From Deltaproteobacteria bacterium (GTDB lineage Bacteria; Desulfobacterota; Dissulfuribacteria; Dissulfuribacterales; UBA3076), in NCBI GenBank assembly GCA_003194495.1, contig PQXE01000006.1, forward strand, positions 1-60,933: 60,933 nucleotides of DNA. The letters run 5' to 3'. The notes under the pieces are model-generated. The model was not told where the DNA came from and did not search any database. It worked only from the letters and a program-made list of their open reading frames with translations. This document shows positions 35,747-44,156 of this stretch, in pieces. The stretch's first letter is position 1, and every line of letters starts with the position of its first letter. Position numbers and translations under genes: made by a program.

Positions 35747-35790
35747 ATGGCGCAATTATTCACTCCCTGCCCAAAAGTGTAAACGATTAC
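35747..35790. other. Possible 40-bp remnant of the GTAA-end MITE family
   Basis: Between the ftsH stop and folP start the sequence CAATTATTCACTCCCTGCC and GTGTAAACGATTAC resemble the two MITE-B ends put almost back to back. Near-duplicate flanks AAGAATGG / AAGGATGG differ by one base. It could be an extreme internal deletion derivative; the match is imperfect. Confidence 0.35.
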
Positions 35791-35794
35791 AAGG

Positions 35795-36646
35795 ATGGCT
35801 CTCCCCAGCTTGGCTATAAAAGAGCATACATTCCACTGGGGTTCTCGCACATATATTATGGGGGTCATAAACGTGACCCCTGATTCATTTTCAGATGGTG
35901 GGAAATTCTCTTCTCTGGAAGGGGCTAAGCGGCAGGCGGCCTTGCTGGTTGCTGACGGAGCTGACATCCTGGACATAGGAGGGGAGTCTACCCGGCCTTT
36001 CTCAGAGCCTGTTACTTTTGAAGAAGAGTTGCGCCGGGTGATACCTGTCATAAGGGAGATACGGGAAATCAGTGATTGCCTGATATCTGTTGATACTGTA
36101 AAGGCTGAGGTAGCCAAGGCCGCGCTTTACGAGGGGGCTGACATTATCAACGATATCAGTGCACTGCGTTTTGATCCCAAAATGGCCGATGTAGCATCCG
36201 CCTTTGAAGCCCCTGTTGTGCTTATGCATATGAAGGGGAGTCCTAAAGATATGCAGGTGGATCCCTACTATGAAGATGTGGTTGAAGAGGTCAAGGGCTT
36301 TTTGGAAAAACGCATAGCCTGGGCCAATAGCAAGGGCATTCCCAAGGAAAAGATGCTGATTGATCCGGGCATTGGGTTTGGAAAAAGTTTTCAGGACAAC
36401 CTGGTATTGATTAATCGCTTGGAGGAGTTTACCGAGTTAGGGGTGCCGGTAATAGTGGGTGTTTCGCGAAAGGCATTTCTGGGGGCAATAGCCGGGATAA
36501 ATGAGGCAGGAGAGCGTGATGTGGCTACTCTGGGTGCGATTGCAGCATCAGCCATGAAGGGAGCGAATTTGGTGCGGGTCCATAATGTTGCCCTCACCAG
36601 GCAGGTGCTCCGGGTAGTTGATGCTATTCGCAGAGAAAAACTTTAA
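35795..36646 (+). CDS. folP: Dihydropteroate synthase
   Basis: 283 residues with the DHPS signatures GVINVTPDSFSDGG, LDIGGESTRPF, IINDISALRFD, LMHMKGSP, IDPGIGFGKS and VGVSRKAFLG. It joins pABA and dihydropterin pyrophosphate in folate synthesis, the sulfonamide target. The stop TAA overlaps the next ATG by one base (TAATG), so cdaA is translationally coupled. Confidence 0.95.
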   Translation: MALPSLAIKEHTFHWGSRTYIMGVINVTPDSFSDGGKFSSLEGAKRQAALLVADGADILDIGGESTRPFSEPVTFEEELRRVIPVIREIREISDCLISVDTVKAEVAKAALYEGADIINDISALRFDPKMADVASAFEAPVVLMHMKGSPKDMQVDPYYEDVVEEVKGFLEKRIAWANSKGIPKEKMLIDPGIGFGKSFQDNLVLINRLEEFTELGVPVIVGVSRKAFLGAIAGINEAGERDVATLGAIAASAMKGANLVRVHNVALTRQVLRVVDAIRREKL

Positions 36647-37443
36647 TGTTTGAGAGCATTACTCAATATATGCCGATAATTCGGTGGCAGGATGTAGTAG
36701 ACATCTTGGTGGTTTCCTACATCATATACCGGGTCATCCTTCTTATCAGGGGAACCCGTGCTGTGCAGATGGCAGCAGGGCTGGCTTTAATTATTGTGAT
36801 TTATTTCGCAGCCGGGGAGTTGAAACTCTTCACTCTTCACTGGCTCCTGGGGATCATCCTTAGCTCTTTGTTTCTACTCATCATAATAGTATTTCAGGAC
36901 GATATTCGCAGGGCGCTGGCTCAGATGGGTCAGACTCCTTTTCCGAAACTTCGGGTAAAGACCTTCCATGCCCTTGAGGAAATTGCAAAGGCAGTCACTA
37001 CTTTAACAGAGAGCCATACAGGCGCCTTGATAGTACTTGAGAGGGATGTAGGCTTAAAGGACCACCTTGAGTCAGGAGTGACAATTGACGGGGAAGTAAC
37101 TCGTGCTTTGCTCTGTACAATATTTGACAAGGGGACTCCGTTACATGATGGTGCGGTAATTATTCAAAAGAATAGGCTTTCAGTGGCCGGATGTGTGCTG
37201 CCCTTGAGCACAAACCCAAGCATCAGCAAACGCCTGGGCACCAGACACAGGGCGGCTATAGGTATAACAGAACAGACCGATGCCGTAGTAGTAGTCGTTT
37301 CTGAGGAGACCGGCAGTCTCTCTGTAGCCATTGCCGGCAAAATCACCAGAGATATAGATCCCGGCACGCTCAGGCGTATCCTGCATAACGCCTTTGCATC
37401 TGAAGAGACTGAAAAACCATGGTGGCGTAGGAGGATAGTTTAG
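36646..37443 (+). CDS. cdaA: Diadenylate cyclase CdaA
   Basis: The 265-residue protein has three N-terminal membrane helices (about residues 15-80) and a DisA_N catalytic domain with the two hallmark motifs: LHDGAVII (DGA) and GTRHRAA (RHR). It condenses two ATP to c-di-AMP at the membrane. Followed by a YbbR-domain gene, as in the cdaAR-glmM arrangement of many bacteria; glmM is not here, as the next gene is convergent ftsZ. Confidence 0.95.
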   Translation: MFESITQYMPIIRWQDVVDILVVSYIIYRVILLIRGTRAVQMAAGLALIIVIYFAAGELKLFTLHWLLGIILSSLFLLIIIVFQDDIRRALAQMGQTPFPKLRVKTFHALEEIAKAVTTLTESHTGALIVLERDVGLKDHLESGVTIDGEVTRALLCTIFDKGTPLHDGAVIIQKNRLSVAGCVLPLSTNPSISKRLGTRHRAAIGITEQTDAVVVVVSEETGSLSVAIAGKITRDIDPGTLRRILHNAFASEETEKPWWRRRIV

Positions 37444-37446
37444 CCT

Positions 37447-38367
37447 GTGCACCGGCGAGGTTGTATTCGAAAAGATTGGGTTATCAAGTCGCTCTCACTG
37501 GGATTTGCTTTGCTACTTTGGTTCTTTGTGGTTGGACAAGAAAAGGCAGAGGTGAGCGTTTCCATTCCACTTGAACTGGTAAATATCCCCGCGGGCCTGG
37601 TAATAGCCAACGATATTCCTTCTAATATTGATGTTAAAGTCTATGGTCCCCGCAGCATGATTCGCGCCATGGCTACTAAGGGTGTTTTTAGAGTAATTGA
37701 TCTTAAAGACGCAACACCAGGCAAAACCACTGTTCACTTATCACCTGATAGCCTTTCTTTGCCCGGGGCGGTTCGAGCACTTAGAATACAGCCCAGCGAT
37801 GTTGAAATAGTGCTGGAGCCTCTCGTGTTAAGTGATTTCCAGGTAAGGCCTGTTCTAAAAGGCACGGTTGCCAAATATCACAAGGTCTTAAACACGGAAA
37901 CATATCCTCCGAGGGTGGTTATTTCAGGGCCTGAAAGTGTAATAAAGGCTATGAAGGATGTAAGGACATTCCCAGTGGACCTTGATGGGGCTTCGGATAA
38001 TATTACCAGGGAAGTAGGTCTGGATATTCAGGGACTCCATGTATCACCAGAAGAAAAGGGGACATATAAAGTCGCTGTATATATAGTGCCTGCCCAAGGC
38101 ACAAGGCGCATCACTCATATACCTGTACAGATTGAAACCACCAAGTCCGATGTTTTATGGTGGCCCAGAATAGTAAGCGTGACTTTACGAGGGCCCATAC
38201 TGGATCTCAGAGAAATCAAGGTCACAGATATATATGTTGGGATTTCAGTGAATGGGCTTGAGCCCGGCATTCATTCAGTGGAACCTGAATGCATTGTCCC
38301 CGGGGGATTCACATTAATGGAAATCACACCCCGAAATATCAAGGTGAATATTCCGATTGATGATTGA
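37447..38367 (+). CDS. cdaR: YbbR-domain protein CdaR, regulator of CdaA
   Basis: GTG at 37447, three bases after the cdaA stop. A single N-terminal transmembrane helix (LSLGFALLLWFFVV) and about three YbbR repeats (VSIPLELVNIPAGL, FQVRPVLKGTVAKYHKV, ITHIPVQIETTKS) exposed outside the membrane. In other bacteria CdaR binds CdaA and modulates c-di-AMP output. Its stop falls in a GATTGAT repeat tract. Confidence 0.88.
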   Translation: MHRRGCIRKDWVIKSLSLGFALLLWFFVVGQEKAEVSVSIPLELVNIPAGLVIANDIPSNIDVKVYGPRSMIRAMATKGVFRVIDLKDATPGKTTVHLSPDSLSLPGAVRALRIQPSDVEIVLEPLVLSDFQVRPVLKGTVAKYHKVLNTETYPPRVVISGPESVIKAMKDVRTFPVDLDGASDNITREVGLDIQGLHVSPEEKGTYKVAVYIVPAQGTRRITHIPVQIETTKSDVLWWPRIVSVTLRGPILDLREIKVTDIYVGISVNGLEPGIHSVEPECIVPGGFTLMEITPRNIKVNIPIDD

Positions 38368-38424
38368 TGATTGGCGATTGATGATTGGGGTATTAAAGAA
38401 CTGGGGGAAGGATGCCTTTTTCCC
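38361..38424. repeat. GATTGAT repeats and possible terminator between cdaR and ftsZ
   Basis: GATGATTGATGATTGGCGATT-like heptamers (38361-38390) supply the cdaR stop. They are followed by GGGGGAAGG...CCTTTTTCCC (38403-38424), a weak hairpin that may end transcription from both converging operons. Confidence 0.45.
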
Positions 38425-38430
38425 TGGTCC

Positions 38431-39618
38431 TTAATCCGCTTTTCGTCTGATAAAAGCAGGAACATCTAATTCATTGGTGTCCACTTTATCAAGGCCGTCA
38501 AAGTCTAATACTTGTTTCCCCGGATTCTTTATGTAGCCGGATATCCCAACAGGATCCTTTTGGGTGTGAGTTGTCGGATCATGATCCAGTTTTATAATCT
38601 TATTCTTTTTCTTGATAGATTCTATTGGTGTAACAATGTGCTTTTCAAGGGAACGGGCATCAGGCCCTATACCGGTGGCAATAACTGTTACCCTTATCTC
38701 TTCATCTATATCGTCATCAAATACAGTACCCAGGATGATATTGGCGTCTTCATGGGCCTCGTCATGAATCAAGGAAGATGCCTGTTCTACCTCCTCCATG
38801 CTCAGAGTAAAACTGCTCGCGGTAATGTTCATCAGGATACCCTTGGCTCCGCTTATGGAAATATCCTCAAGCAAGGGATTAGCTATGGCCATTTGAACTG
38901 CCTCCAAGGCCCTGCGTGATCCTTTGGCAACACCTGTACCCATGAGGGCCATCCCCATTTCAGCCGTAACAGTGCGAACATCTGCGAAGTCTACGTTTAT
39001 ATACCCTCTCAGGACTATGAGGTCTGAGATGCCTCTTACTGCATAGTAAAGGACCTCATCTGCCTTTCGGAACATCTCCAGTATCGGAGTGTTGGGCTGA
39101 GCAAGGCTTCTGAGCCGATCGTTCGGAATGGTTATTATAGTATCTACAACATCTTTTAATTCTTCTATTCCCTCTTCAGCAACGCGAATTCTGCGTTTTC
39201 CTTCGAAGGAAAACGGTTTTGTCACTACTGCTACTGTAAGAGCACCCATTTCCTTACTGATTTCTGCAATAACAGGGGCCCCTCCGGTGCCGGTACCTCC
39301 ACCCATTCCGGCAGTAATGAAGACCATATCACTTCCTTCCAGCATTGCCCTGATATCATCTATGCTCTCTTCTGCGGCTTCCCTGCCAATTTCAGGTTTT
39401 GCTCCTGCACCCAGTCCCTTAGTGAGTCCTCTACCCAGTTGAATTTTCGTGCCGGCCCTGGATACTTCAAGGGCCTGGGAATCCGTATTTGCAGCTATGA
39501 ATTCCACACCCTTGAGTTCGGAAACTATCATACTGTTAATAGCGTTTCCTCCTCCACCTCCGACTCCAATTGCCTTTATCTTTGCAGTGAGTTTCGGCTC
39601 TATAAATTCAAAAGACAT
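38431..39618 (-). CDS. ftsZ: Cell division GTPase FtsZ
   Basis: 395 residues. GTP-binding loop GGGGGNAINSM, tubulin signature GGGTGTGGAPV, T7 loop NVDFADVRT, and a C-terminal conserved peptide LDVPAFIRRK that binds FtsA and other partners. It forms the Z ring. Last gene of the minus-strand dcw cluster, 23 bp after ftsA. Confidence 0.97.
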   Translation of the reverse strand: MSFEFIEPKLTAKIKAIGVGGGGGNAINSMIVSELKGVEFIAANTDSQALEVSRAGTKIQLGRGLTKGLGAGAKPEIGREAAEESIDDIRAMLEGSDMVFITAGMGGGTGTGGAPVIAEISKEMGALTVAVVTKPFSFEGKRRIRVAEEGIEELKDVVDTIITIPNDRLRSLAQPNTPILEMFRKADEVLYYAVRGISDLIVLRGYINVDFADVRTVTAEMGMALMGTGVAKGSRRALEAVQMAIANPLLEDISISGAKGILMNITASSFTLSMEEVEQASSLIHDEAHEDANIILGTVFDDDIDEEIRVTVIATGIGPDARSLEKHIVTPIESIKKKNKIIKLDHDPTTHTQKDPVGISGYIKNPGKQVLDFDGLDKVDTNELDVPAFIRRKAD

Positions 39619-39641
39619 ATGCTTAGTCCTCCAACCGGTTT

Positions 39642-40865
39642 TTAAATCTTAAACCATGACTTCATACGAAGGGTTACCCTGTTGAATATATTCCCGTCTC
39701 TTATCCGGAATTTCTGTTGGGGCTGATGTTCCATGCCATAGAGCACAAGGCCTACAGCAGTGGCGAACATGGGGCCGTTGACCACGTCCACCAGGCCGGA
39801 AATCCGCTGTGGATAGCCGATTCTTGCCGGCAACTGGAATACCTGATCCGCAATCTCGGCGATTCCAGGCAGGAGGGCGGAGCCTCCGGTTATAACCACC
39901 CCTGAAGCCAGCAGTTCTTTAAGTCCTGTCCGTTCTATTTCCTGGTCAACCAAGGTAAAGATTTCCTCCACTCTGGGCTCAAGTATTTCAGACAGGATGT
40001 GCCTGGACAAAAGCCTGGGTTGGCGTCCTCCCACACTGGGGACTTCTATCATCTGATCTTTATCTACCAAAGAGTTGAGGCAGCTACCGTGGTCTATCTT
40101 TATCTGTTCGGCCTCGTTACCGGGTGTCCTTAACCCGACTGCTATGTCATTAGTAAGGTTGTTGCCGCCAAGTCCCAGCACGGCTGTGTGTTTGATGGCA
40201 CTTTCAGTAAATAGAGCAAGATCAGTAGTGCCACCCCCAAAGTCCACAAGGGCCACCCCCAGGTCCTTTTCCTCCTGGGTCAAGACTGCTTCGGCTGAGG
40301 CAAGGGGCTGAAAAACTATGTCCACTACGTCAAGCCCTGCCCTGTTTGCGCACTTGATAAGGTTCTGTGCAGCCGTAACCGCTCCTGTCACTATATGTAC
40401 TTTGGCTTCCAGCCTTACCCCGGTTATCCCGACAGGGTCCAGGATTCCTCCCTGCTCATCCACAATGTACTCTTGGGGTAGAATATGTATGACCTCCCTA
40501 TCAAGGGGTATGGCTATCGCCCTTGCCGCATCTATGACTCTGTCAACGTCCTCCTGTGAGACCTCCTGGCCCTTTACAGCTATCACCCCATGGCTGTTGA
40601 AGCCCTTTATATGGCTACCGGCAATACCAATGAACACTGAGCCGATTTCACGCCCGGCCATGAGTTCGGCCTCTTCCATGGACCTTTGTATGGAATCGAC
40701 CGTGTTGTCTATATTTACAACCACTCCCTTTCGGAGACCTACAGAAGGATAAGTCCCCACGCCTATAATCTCAGCGCCCTTTTCGCTGATTTCACCCACT
40801 ACCGCACATATTTTAGTAGTTCCGATGTCTAGGCCGACAATCATGTTACCGGGTCTCCCCACCAT
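39642..40865 (-). CDS. ftsA: Cell division protein FtsA
   Basis: I set the start at ATG 40865, five bases after AGGAG; the open frame running to 40940 is created by the MITE-B insertion. 407 residues with the actin fold motifs IVGLDIGTTKICAVVGE, the 1C domain, VALVDFGGGTTDLALF, and VVITGGSALLPG, plus a C-terminal amphipathic helix (FNRVTLRMKSWFK) for membrane binding. It tethers FtsZ to the membrane. The AGGAG is part of the target duplication of MITE-B, so insertion copied the ribosome site. Confidence 0.95.
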   Translation of the reverse strand: MVGRPGNMIVGLDIGTTKICAVVGEISEKGAEIIGVGTYPSVGLRKGVVVNIDNTVDSIQRSMEEAELMAGREIGSVFIGIAGSHIKGFNSHGVIAVKGQEVSQEDVDRVIDAARAIAIPLDREVIHILPQEYIVDEQGGILDPVGITGVRLEAKVHIVTGAVTAAQNLIKCANRAGLDVVDIVFQPLASAEAVLTQEEKDLGVALVDFGGGTTDLALFTESAIKHTAVLGLGGNNLTNDIAVGLRTPGNEAEQIKIDHGSCLNSLVDKDQMIEVPSVGGRQPRLLSRHILSEILEPRVEEIFTLVDQEIERTGLKELLASGVVITGGSALLPGIAEIADQVFQLPARIGYPQRISGLVDVVNGPMFATAVGLVLYGMEHQPQQKFRIRDGNIFNRVTLRMKSWFKI

Positions 40866-40878
40866 TTTCTCTCCTAAT

Positions 40879-41024
40879 GTTTCATTCATTTTCCCTCCTG
40901 ACAGCCAACAGCCTTTTTCGGGTTTCAAAGCACAATCCATTGAGAATACGCTTTTTGGTGTAACCTTGTCTGCGGTTGAAACCCTGCAAAAGCCTATCGG
41001 CTGCCAGGGAGTGTGAACGGTTAC
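40879..41024. mobile_element. MITE-B copy 2 in the ftsQ-ftsA junction
   Basis: About 90% like copy 1 at 8906-9052. The right end (GTGAACGGTTAC, plus strand) is intact, the left end diverged (GTTTCATTC). Target duplication CTCCTAAT at 40871-40878 and 41025-41032; on the gene strand it reads ATTAGGAG, holding the ftsQ stop TAG and the ftsA ribosome site AGGAG. So the insertion left both genes intact. Confidence 0.9.
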
Positions 41025-41027
41025 CTC

Positions 41028-41873
41028 CTAATGTTTCAGACTGACCAGGGCCTGGCCGAGGCCGTAATCCAAATCAACCTTAGCTGCTTTCTTATATACT
41101 CCTGAGCGATAAAGTTGATACAGGACTTTTTCCGCCTTACTGAACTGGGCACTGAGATTTTCAGTATCAAAGTGAAAAGGAATACCGCTGTCAGATGTAT
41201 AGAGTATTAAGGTATCTTTTTTAGCTGTGTCTATTTGGCTAATATTGTTTACACCCAGAGTCCTTGTGCCTTTGCTTGCCATGGATATTAATTCCAGGGC
41301 CTTTTGGATTGGTTGATTTGGTGATTTGGTGATTTGGTGATTTTTTATGTTTTTAGGGTCGATCCCGGTAATGATAGGAAGAGAGACCGGGTCTTTTGTT
41401 GAAAGTTCATCGATAATTTTGCCCTGTTTATCAAGCAAATACATTTTGTCGGAATTCAACAGGGCTACCGGAGTACGTTCTTTGATCGTAATAATCAGGT
41501 GATCAGGCAATTTTTTTTTAACTTCAACCGTATGGACCCAGGGATGCGCCTCTATGGACATTGCGATTGATTTCAGATCGAGAGATAAAAGATTGTCCTG
41601 GGCGGTCACATCGCTCAGTTGCAAAATCTCCTCTTCCGTGACGCGATCGCAGCCTTTCACCAGGACCTGACAAACCCTGAAAAGATCAGATTGACATGCC
41701 CAATGCCGACACATAAAAAACCCTACAAGCACAATGCACATTACGGCTATGCCGACCAATATTTTAGAATTGATAAGCCACGATACGGAAAACACCGGCT
41801 TGACAGACTTGGTCCGCGAGCCGGAGCTACGTGCTGAAGACCTGAATTCTGAAGACGGTCTTCTGATTTTCAT
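41028..41873 (-). CDS. ftsQ: Cell division protein FtsQ (POTRA domain)
   Basis: ATG 41873 overlaps the murB stop as ATGA. 281 residues: basic cytoplasmic tail, one transmembrane helix (LVGIAVMCIVLVGFFM), POTRA domain (CQVLVKGCDRVTEEEILQLSD ... LPDHLIITIKERTPVAL) and FtsQ beta domain. It bridges early and late divisome proteins. In the beta domain the tract [12 protein letters not shown] comes from the 8-bp repeat at 41315-41338, an in-frame insertion. Ends 4 bases from MITE-B. Confidence 0.9.
   Translation of the reverse strand: MKIRRPSSEFRSSARSSGSRTKSVKPVFSVSWLINSKILVGIAVMCIVLVGFFMCRHWACQSDLFRVCQVLVKGCDRVTEEEILQLSDVTAQDNLLSLDLKSIAMSIEAHPWVHTVEVKKKLPDHLIITIKERTPVALLNSDKMYLLDKQGKIIDELSTKDPVSLPIITGIDPKNIKNHQITKSPNQPIQKALELISMASKGTRTLGVNNISQIDTAKKDTLILYTSDSGIPFHFDTENLSAQFSKAEKVLYQLYRSGVYKKAAKVDLDYGLGQALVSLKH
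41315..41340. repeat. Octamer repeat (GATTTGGT)3 inside ftsQ
   Basis: Three perfect units, coding strand ACCAAATC, read in frame as part of FtsQ. Confidence 0.9.
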
Positions 41874-42772
41874 GTTTCCATACCCCAAATAGATACTTCC
41901 GGGACAAGTTCTACATCAGCCTCTTTTTTTACACGCTCTCTAATGATTTTCAGCAAGTCCATTACCTGTACGGCACTGGCTTTCCCGCGATTTACGATAA
42001 AGTTCGCATGCTTTTTGGATACCTCGGCATCCCCGATCCTAAGACCTTTGAGTCCACATTGGTCTATGAGTTTTCCTGCTGAATCTCCCGGGGGATTTCT
42101 GAAAACGCACCCTGCGCTTGGTTTTCCTACAGGCTGAGTGGTTCTCCGTTTGTACATCACCTTTCTGACATTGCGCCTGATCTGATCAGGGCTGCTTTTG
42201 CCAAGTTGAATTCTTGCAGCGGAGATAAGGGCATTATCCGGCAGCCTGAAGAACCTGTAATCAAATTGCAATTGATCTCTCCGGAACCAGCAACTCCCGT
42301 CCGGGCCTGTAAATTGTACAGCGTCTATCGCTTCCGCCATGGAGCACTTGTCAGCGCCGGCGTTCATGGATATGGCTCCACCTACACTGGCCGGAATGCC
42401 TGAAAGATTCTCAAGACCACACAGGCCGTTGCGTGTGGACCAGGAAATAAGGGACTTCAGCCTGCATCCTGCCTCTACAGACACTGTTCTAAAAGGATGG
42501 CCAGGAGGGGAATGGATGCGATTCAGGGCTGCCAGGGTCATGACCATTTTTACGCCTTTATCGTTGATAAACAGGTTGCTTCCCTGGCCCAGTACCTTAT
42601 AGGATATGGAACGATTACCGAGATAAGAAATGGTCTGTTCAAGGGCCTTTAAGGTCCGTGGAACCAGGAATAGATGCGCAGGCCCGCCTATACGAAAGCT
42701 TGTTAGCGGTAAAAGCGAAACATTCTTACGCACCTGGAGATCTTCTATCTTTTCTAGATCCTTAGAGAGCAA
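41870..42772 (-). CDS. murB: UDP-N-acetylenolpyruvoylglucosamine reductase MurB
   Basis: 300 residues. FAD-binding PCMH motifs VLGQGSNLFINDKG and GLENLSGIPASVGGAISMNAGA, then the catalytic region AGCVFRNPPGDSAGKLIDQCGLKG (the serine proton donor) and KHANFIVN. It reduces enolpyruvyl-UDP-GlcNAc to UDP-MurNAc with NADPH. Overlaps murC by 11 bp. Confidence 0.95.
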   Translation of the reverse strand: MLSKDLEKIEDLQVRKNVSLLPLTSFRIGGPAHLFLVPRTLKALEQTISYLGNRSISYKVLGQGSNLFINDKGVKMVMTLAALNRIHSPPGHPFRTVSVEAGCRLKSLISWSTRNGLCGLENLSGIPASVGGAISMNAGADKCSMAEAIDAVQFTGPDGSCWFRRDQLQFDYRFFRLPDNALISAARIQLGKSSPDQIRRNVRKVMYKRRTTQPVGKPSAGCVFRNPPGDSAGKLIDQCGLKGLRIGDAEVSKKHANFIVNRGKASAVQVMDLLKIIRERVKKEADVELVPEVSIWGMET

Positions 42773-44156
42773 GCGCTGATTCCTTTATCTTAAGCATATC
42801 CAAAATCTTTGGTCCCATACGCCCTATGGCACCGGCCCCAAGAGTCATGACCACGTCACCCTCCTGCAGGCTTGGTACAATTGCCTGGGGAAGGTCCCCA
42901 CAGGCATCTATATAGTGCACTGGTCCACCACGTTTATCCCTGATGTTTCTTGCCAGACGTTTTCCGCTTACTCCTACTATAGGAGTTTCACTGGCTGGAT
43001 AGATTTCCGTCAGCCATAGTTCATCAGCTTCCCCGAAGGCCGTGGTGAAATCGTCCATTAATGTCTGGGTCCTGCTGTACCGGTGGGGTTCAAAAAGAAC
43101 CACGAGCCGGTGTTCAGGCCAACATGCCCTGGCAGCCGATAGGGTGGCCTGTATCTCAGTAGGATGGTGTGCGTAGTCATCTACTACTGTAACTCCCTCT
43201 GTTTCACCCAATATCTCAAATCGTCTGCTTACGCCTTTATATGAAATAAGACCGGTCTGGATTTTGTGAAAAGGTATCTCAAGTTCAAGTCCCAGGGCCA
43301 TTGCAGCCAGGGAATTTCTTACATGGTGCAGCCCGGGGACCTTTAGTCGTATCTCGCCGAGTTCGGAGTTTTGCCACCAGGCCCTGAAGGATACTCCCAG
43401 ACCTTCAAAGGTAATATCTCTGGCCTGTAGATCAGACTCAGGTCCTGTCCCATATGTCATTACCCGTTTTTTTACTGCCGGGAGCATTTCTCTGAGGTAG
43501 GGATCATCTCCACAGAGTATGGCAAGACCATAGAAAGGGACCTTGTCTATGAAGTCCAGGAAACACCGGATTATGGCATTCAGGTCTGAATAATAGTCCA
43601 GGTGTTCCCTGTCTATATTGGTTACTACAGCTATGCTTGGTGTAAGGCGCAGAAAGCTTCCGTCACTTTCATCGGCTTCTGCTACCAGGAATTCTCCCTG
43701 TCCCCAGCAGGCGTTGCTTCCCAGGCCATTCACCTTCCCGCCTATGATGACCGTTGGATCAAGGCCACCGGTGCGAAGCACAGAAGAAATCATAGAAGTC
43801 GTGCTGGTTTTTCCATGGGCCCCGGCCACTGCTATTCCGAACTTCTTAAGCCGCATCAATTCCGCAAGCATTTCAGCCCTTGGTATGACCGGAATTTGGG
43901 CAAAATAAGCCTCCTGAACCTCAGGGTTGTTTTCTCTGACAGCAGAGGAAATCACCACCACGTCGGCACCCTGAATATTTTCAGGAGCGTGTCCCCTGTA
44001 AATTGTACCCCCCAATTTTTTAAGGGACCTGATGATTTCAGTCTCACGCAAATCAGAACCCGTGACCCTATATCCAAGATTAAGAAGGACCTTTGCAAGG
44101 CCGCTCATGCCTATTCCGCCGATTCCTATAAAATGCATATGTTGTTTTTTATACAT
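42762..44156 (-). CDS. murC: UDP-MurNAc:L-alanine ligase MurC
   Basis: 464 residues: N-terminal Rossmann HFIGIGGIGMSGLAKVLLNLGYRVTGSD, ATP loop VAGAHGKTSTTSM, EADESDGSF, and the C-terminal domain with VDDYAHHPTEI and FEPHRYSRT. It adds the first amino acid of the stem peptide. Start overlaps the murG stop, so coupled. Confidence 0.96.
   Translation of the reverse strand: MYKKQHMHFIGIGGIGMSGLAKVLLNLGYRVTGSDLRETEIIRSLKKLGGTIYRGHAPENIQGADVVVISSAVRENNPEVQEAYFAQIPVIPRAEMLAELMRLKKFGIAVAGAHGKTSTTSMISSVLRTGGLDPTVIIGGKVNGLGSNACWGQGEFLVAEADESDGSFLRLTPSIAVVTNIDREHLDYYSDLNAIIRCFLDFIDKVPFYGLAILCGDDPYLREMLPAVKKRVMTYGTGPESDLQARDITFEGLGVSFRAWWQNSELGEIRLKVPGLHHVRNSLAAMALGLELEIPFHKIQTGLISYKGVSRRFEILGETEGVTVVDDYAHHPTEIQATLSAARACWPEHRLVVLFEPHRYSRTQTLMDDFTTAFGEADELWLTEIYPASETPIVGVSGKRLARNIRDKRGGPVHYIDACGDLPQAIVPSLQEGDVVMTLGAGAIGRMGPKILDMLKIKESALAL

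Noticed and set aside
40866..40940. FtsA start at 40940
   Set aside because: Those codons come from MITE-B; ATG 40865 has AGGAG at proper distance and fits other FtsA proteins.
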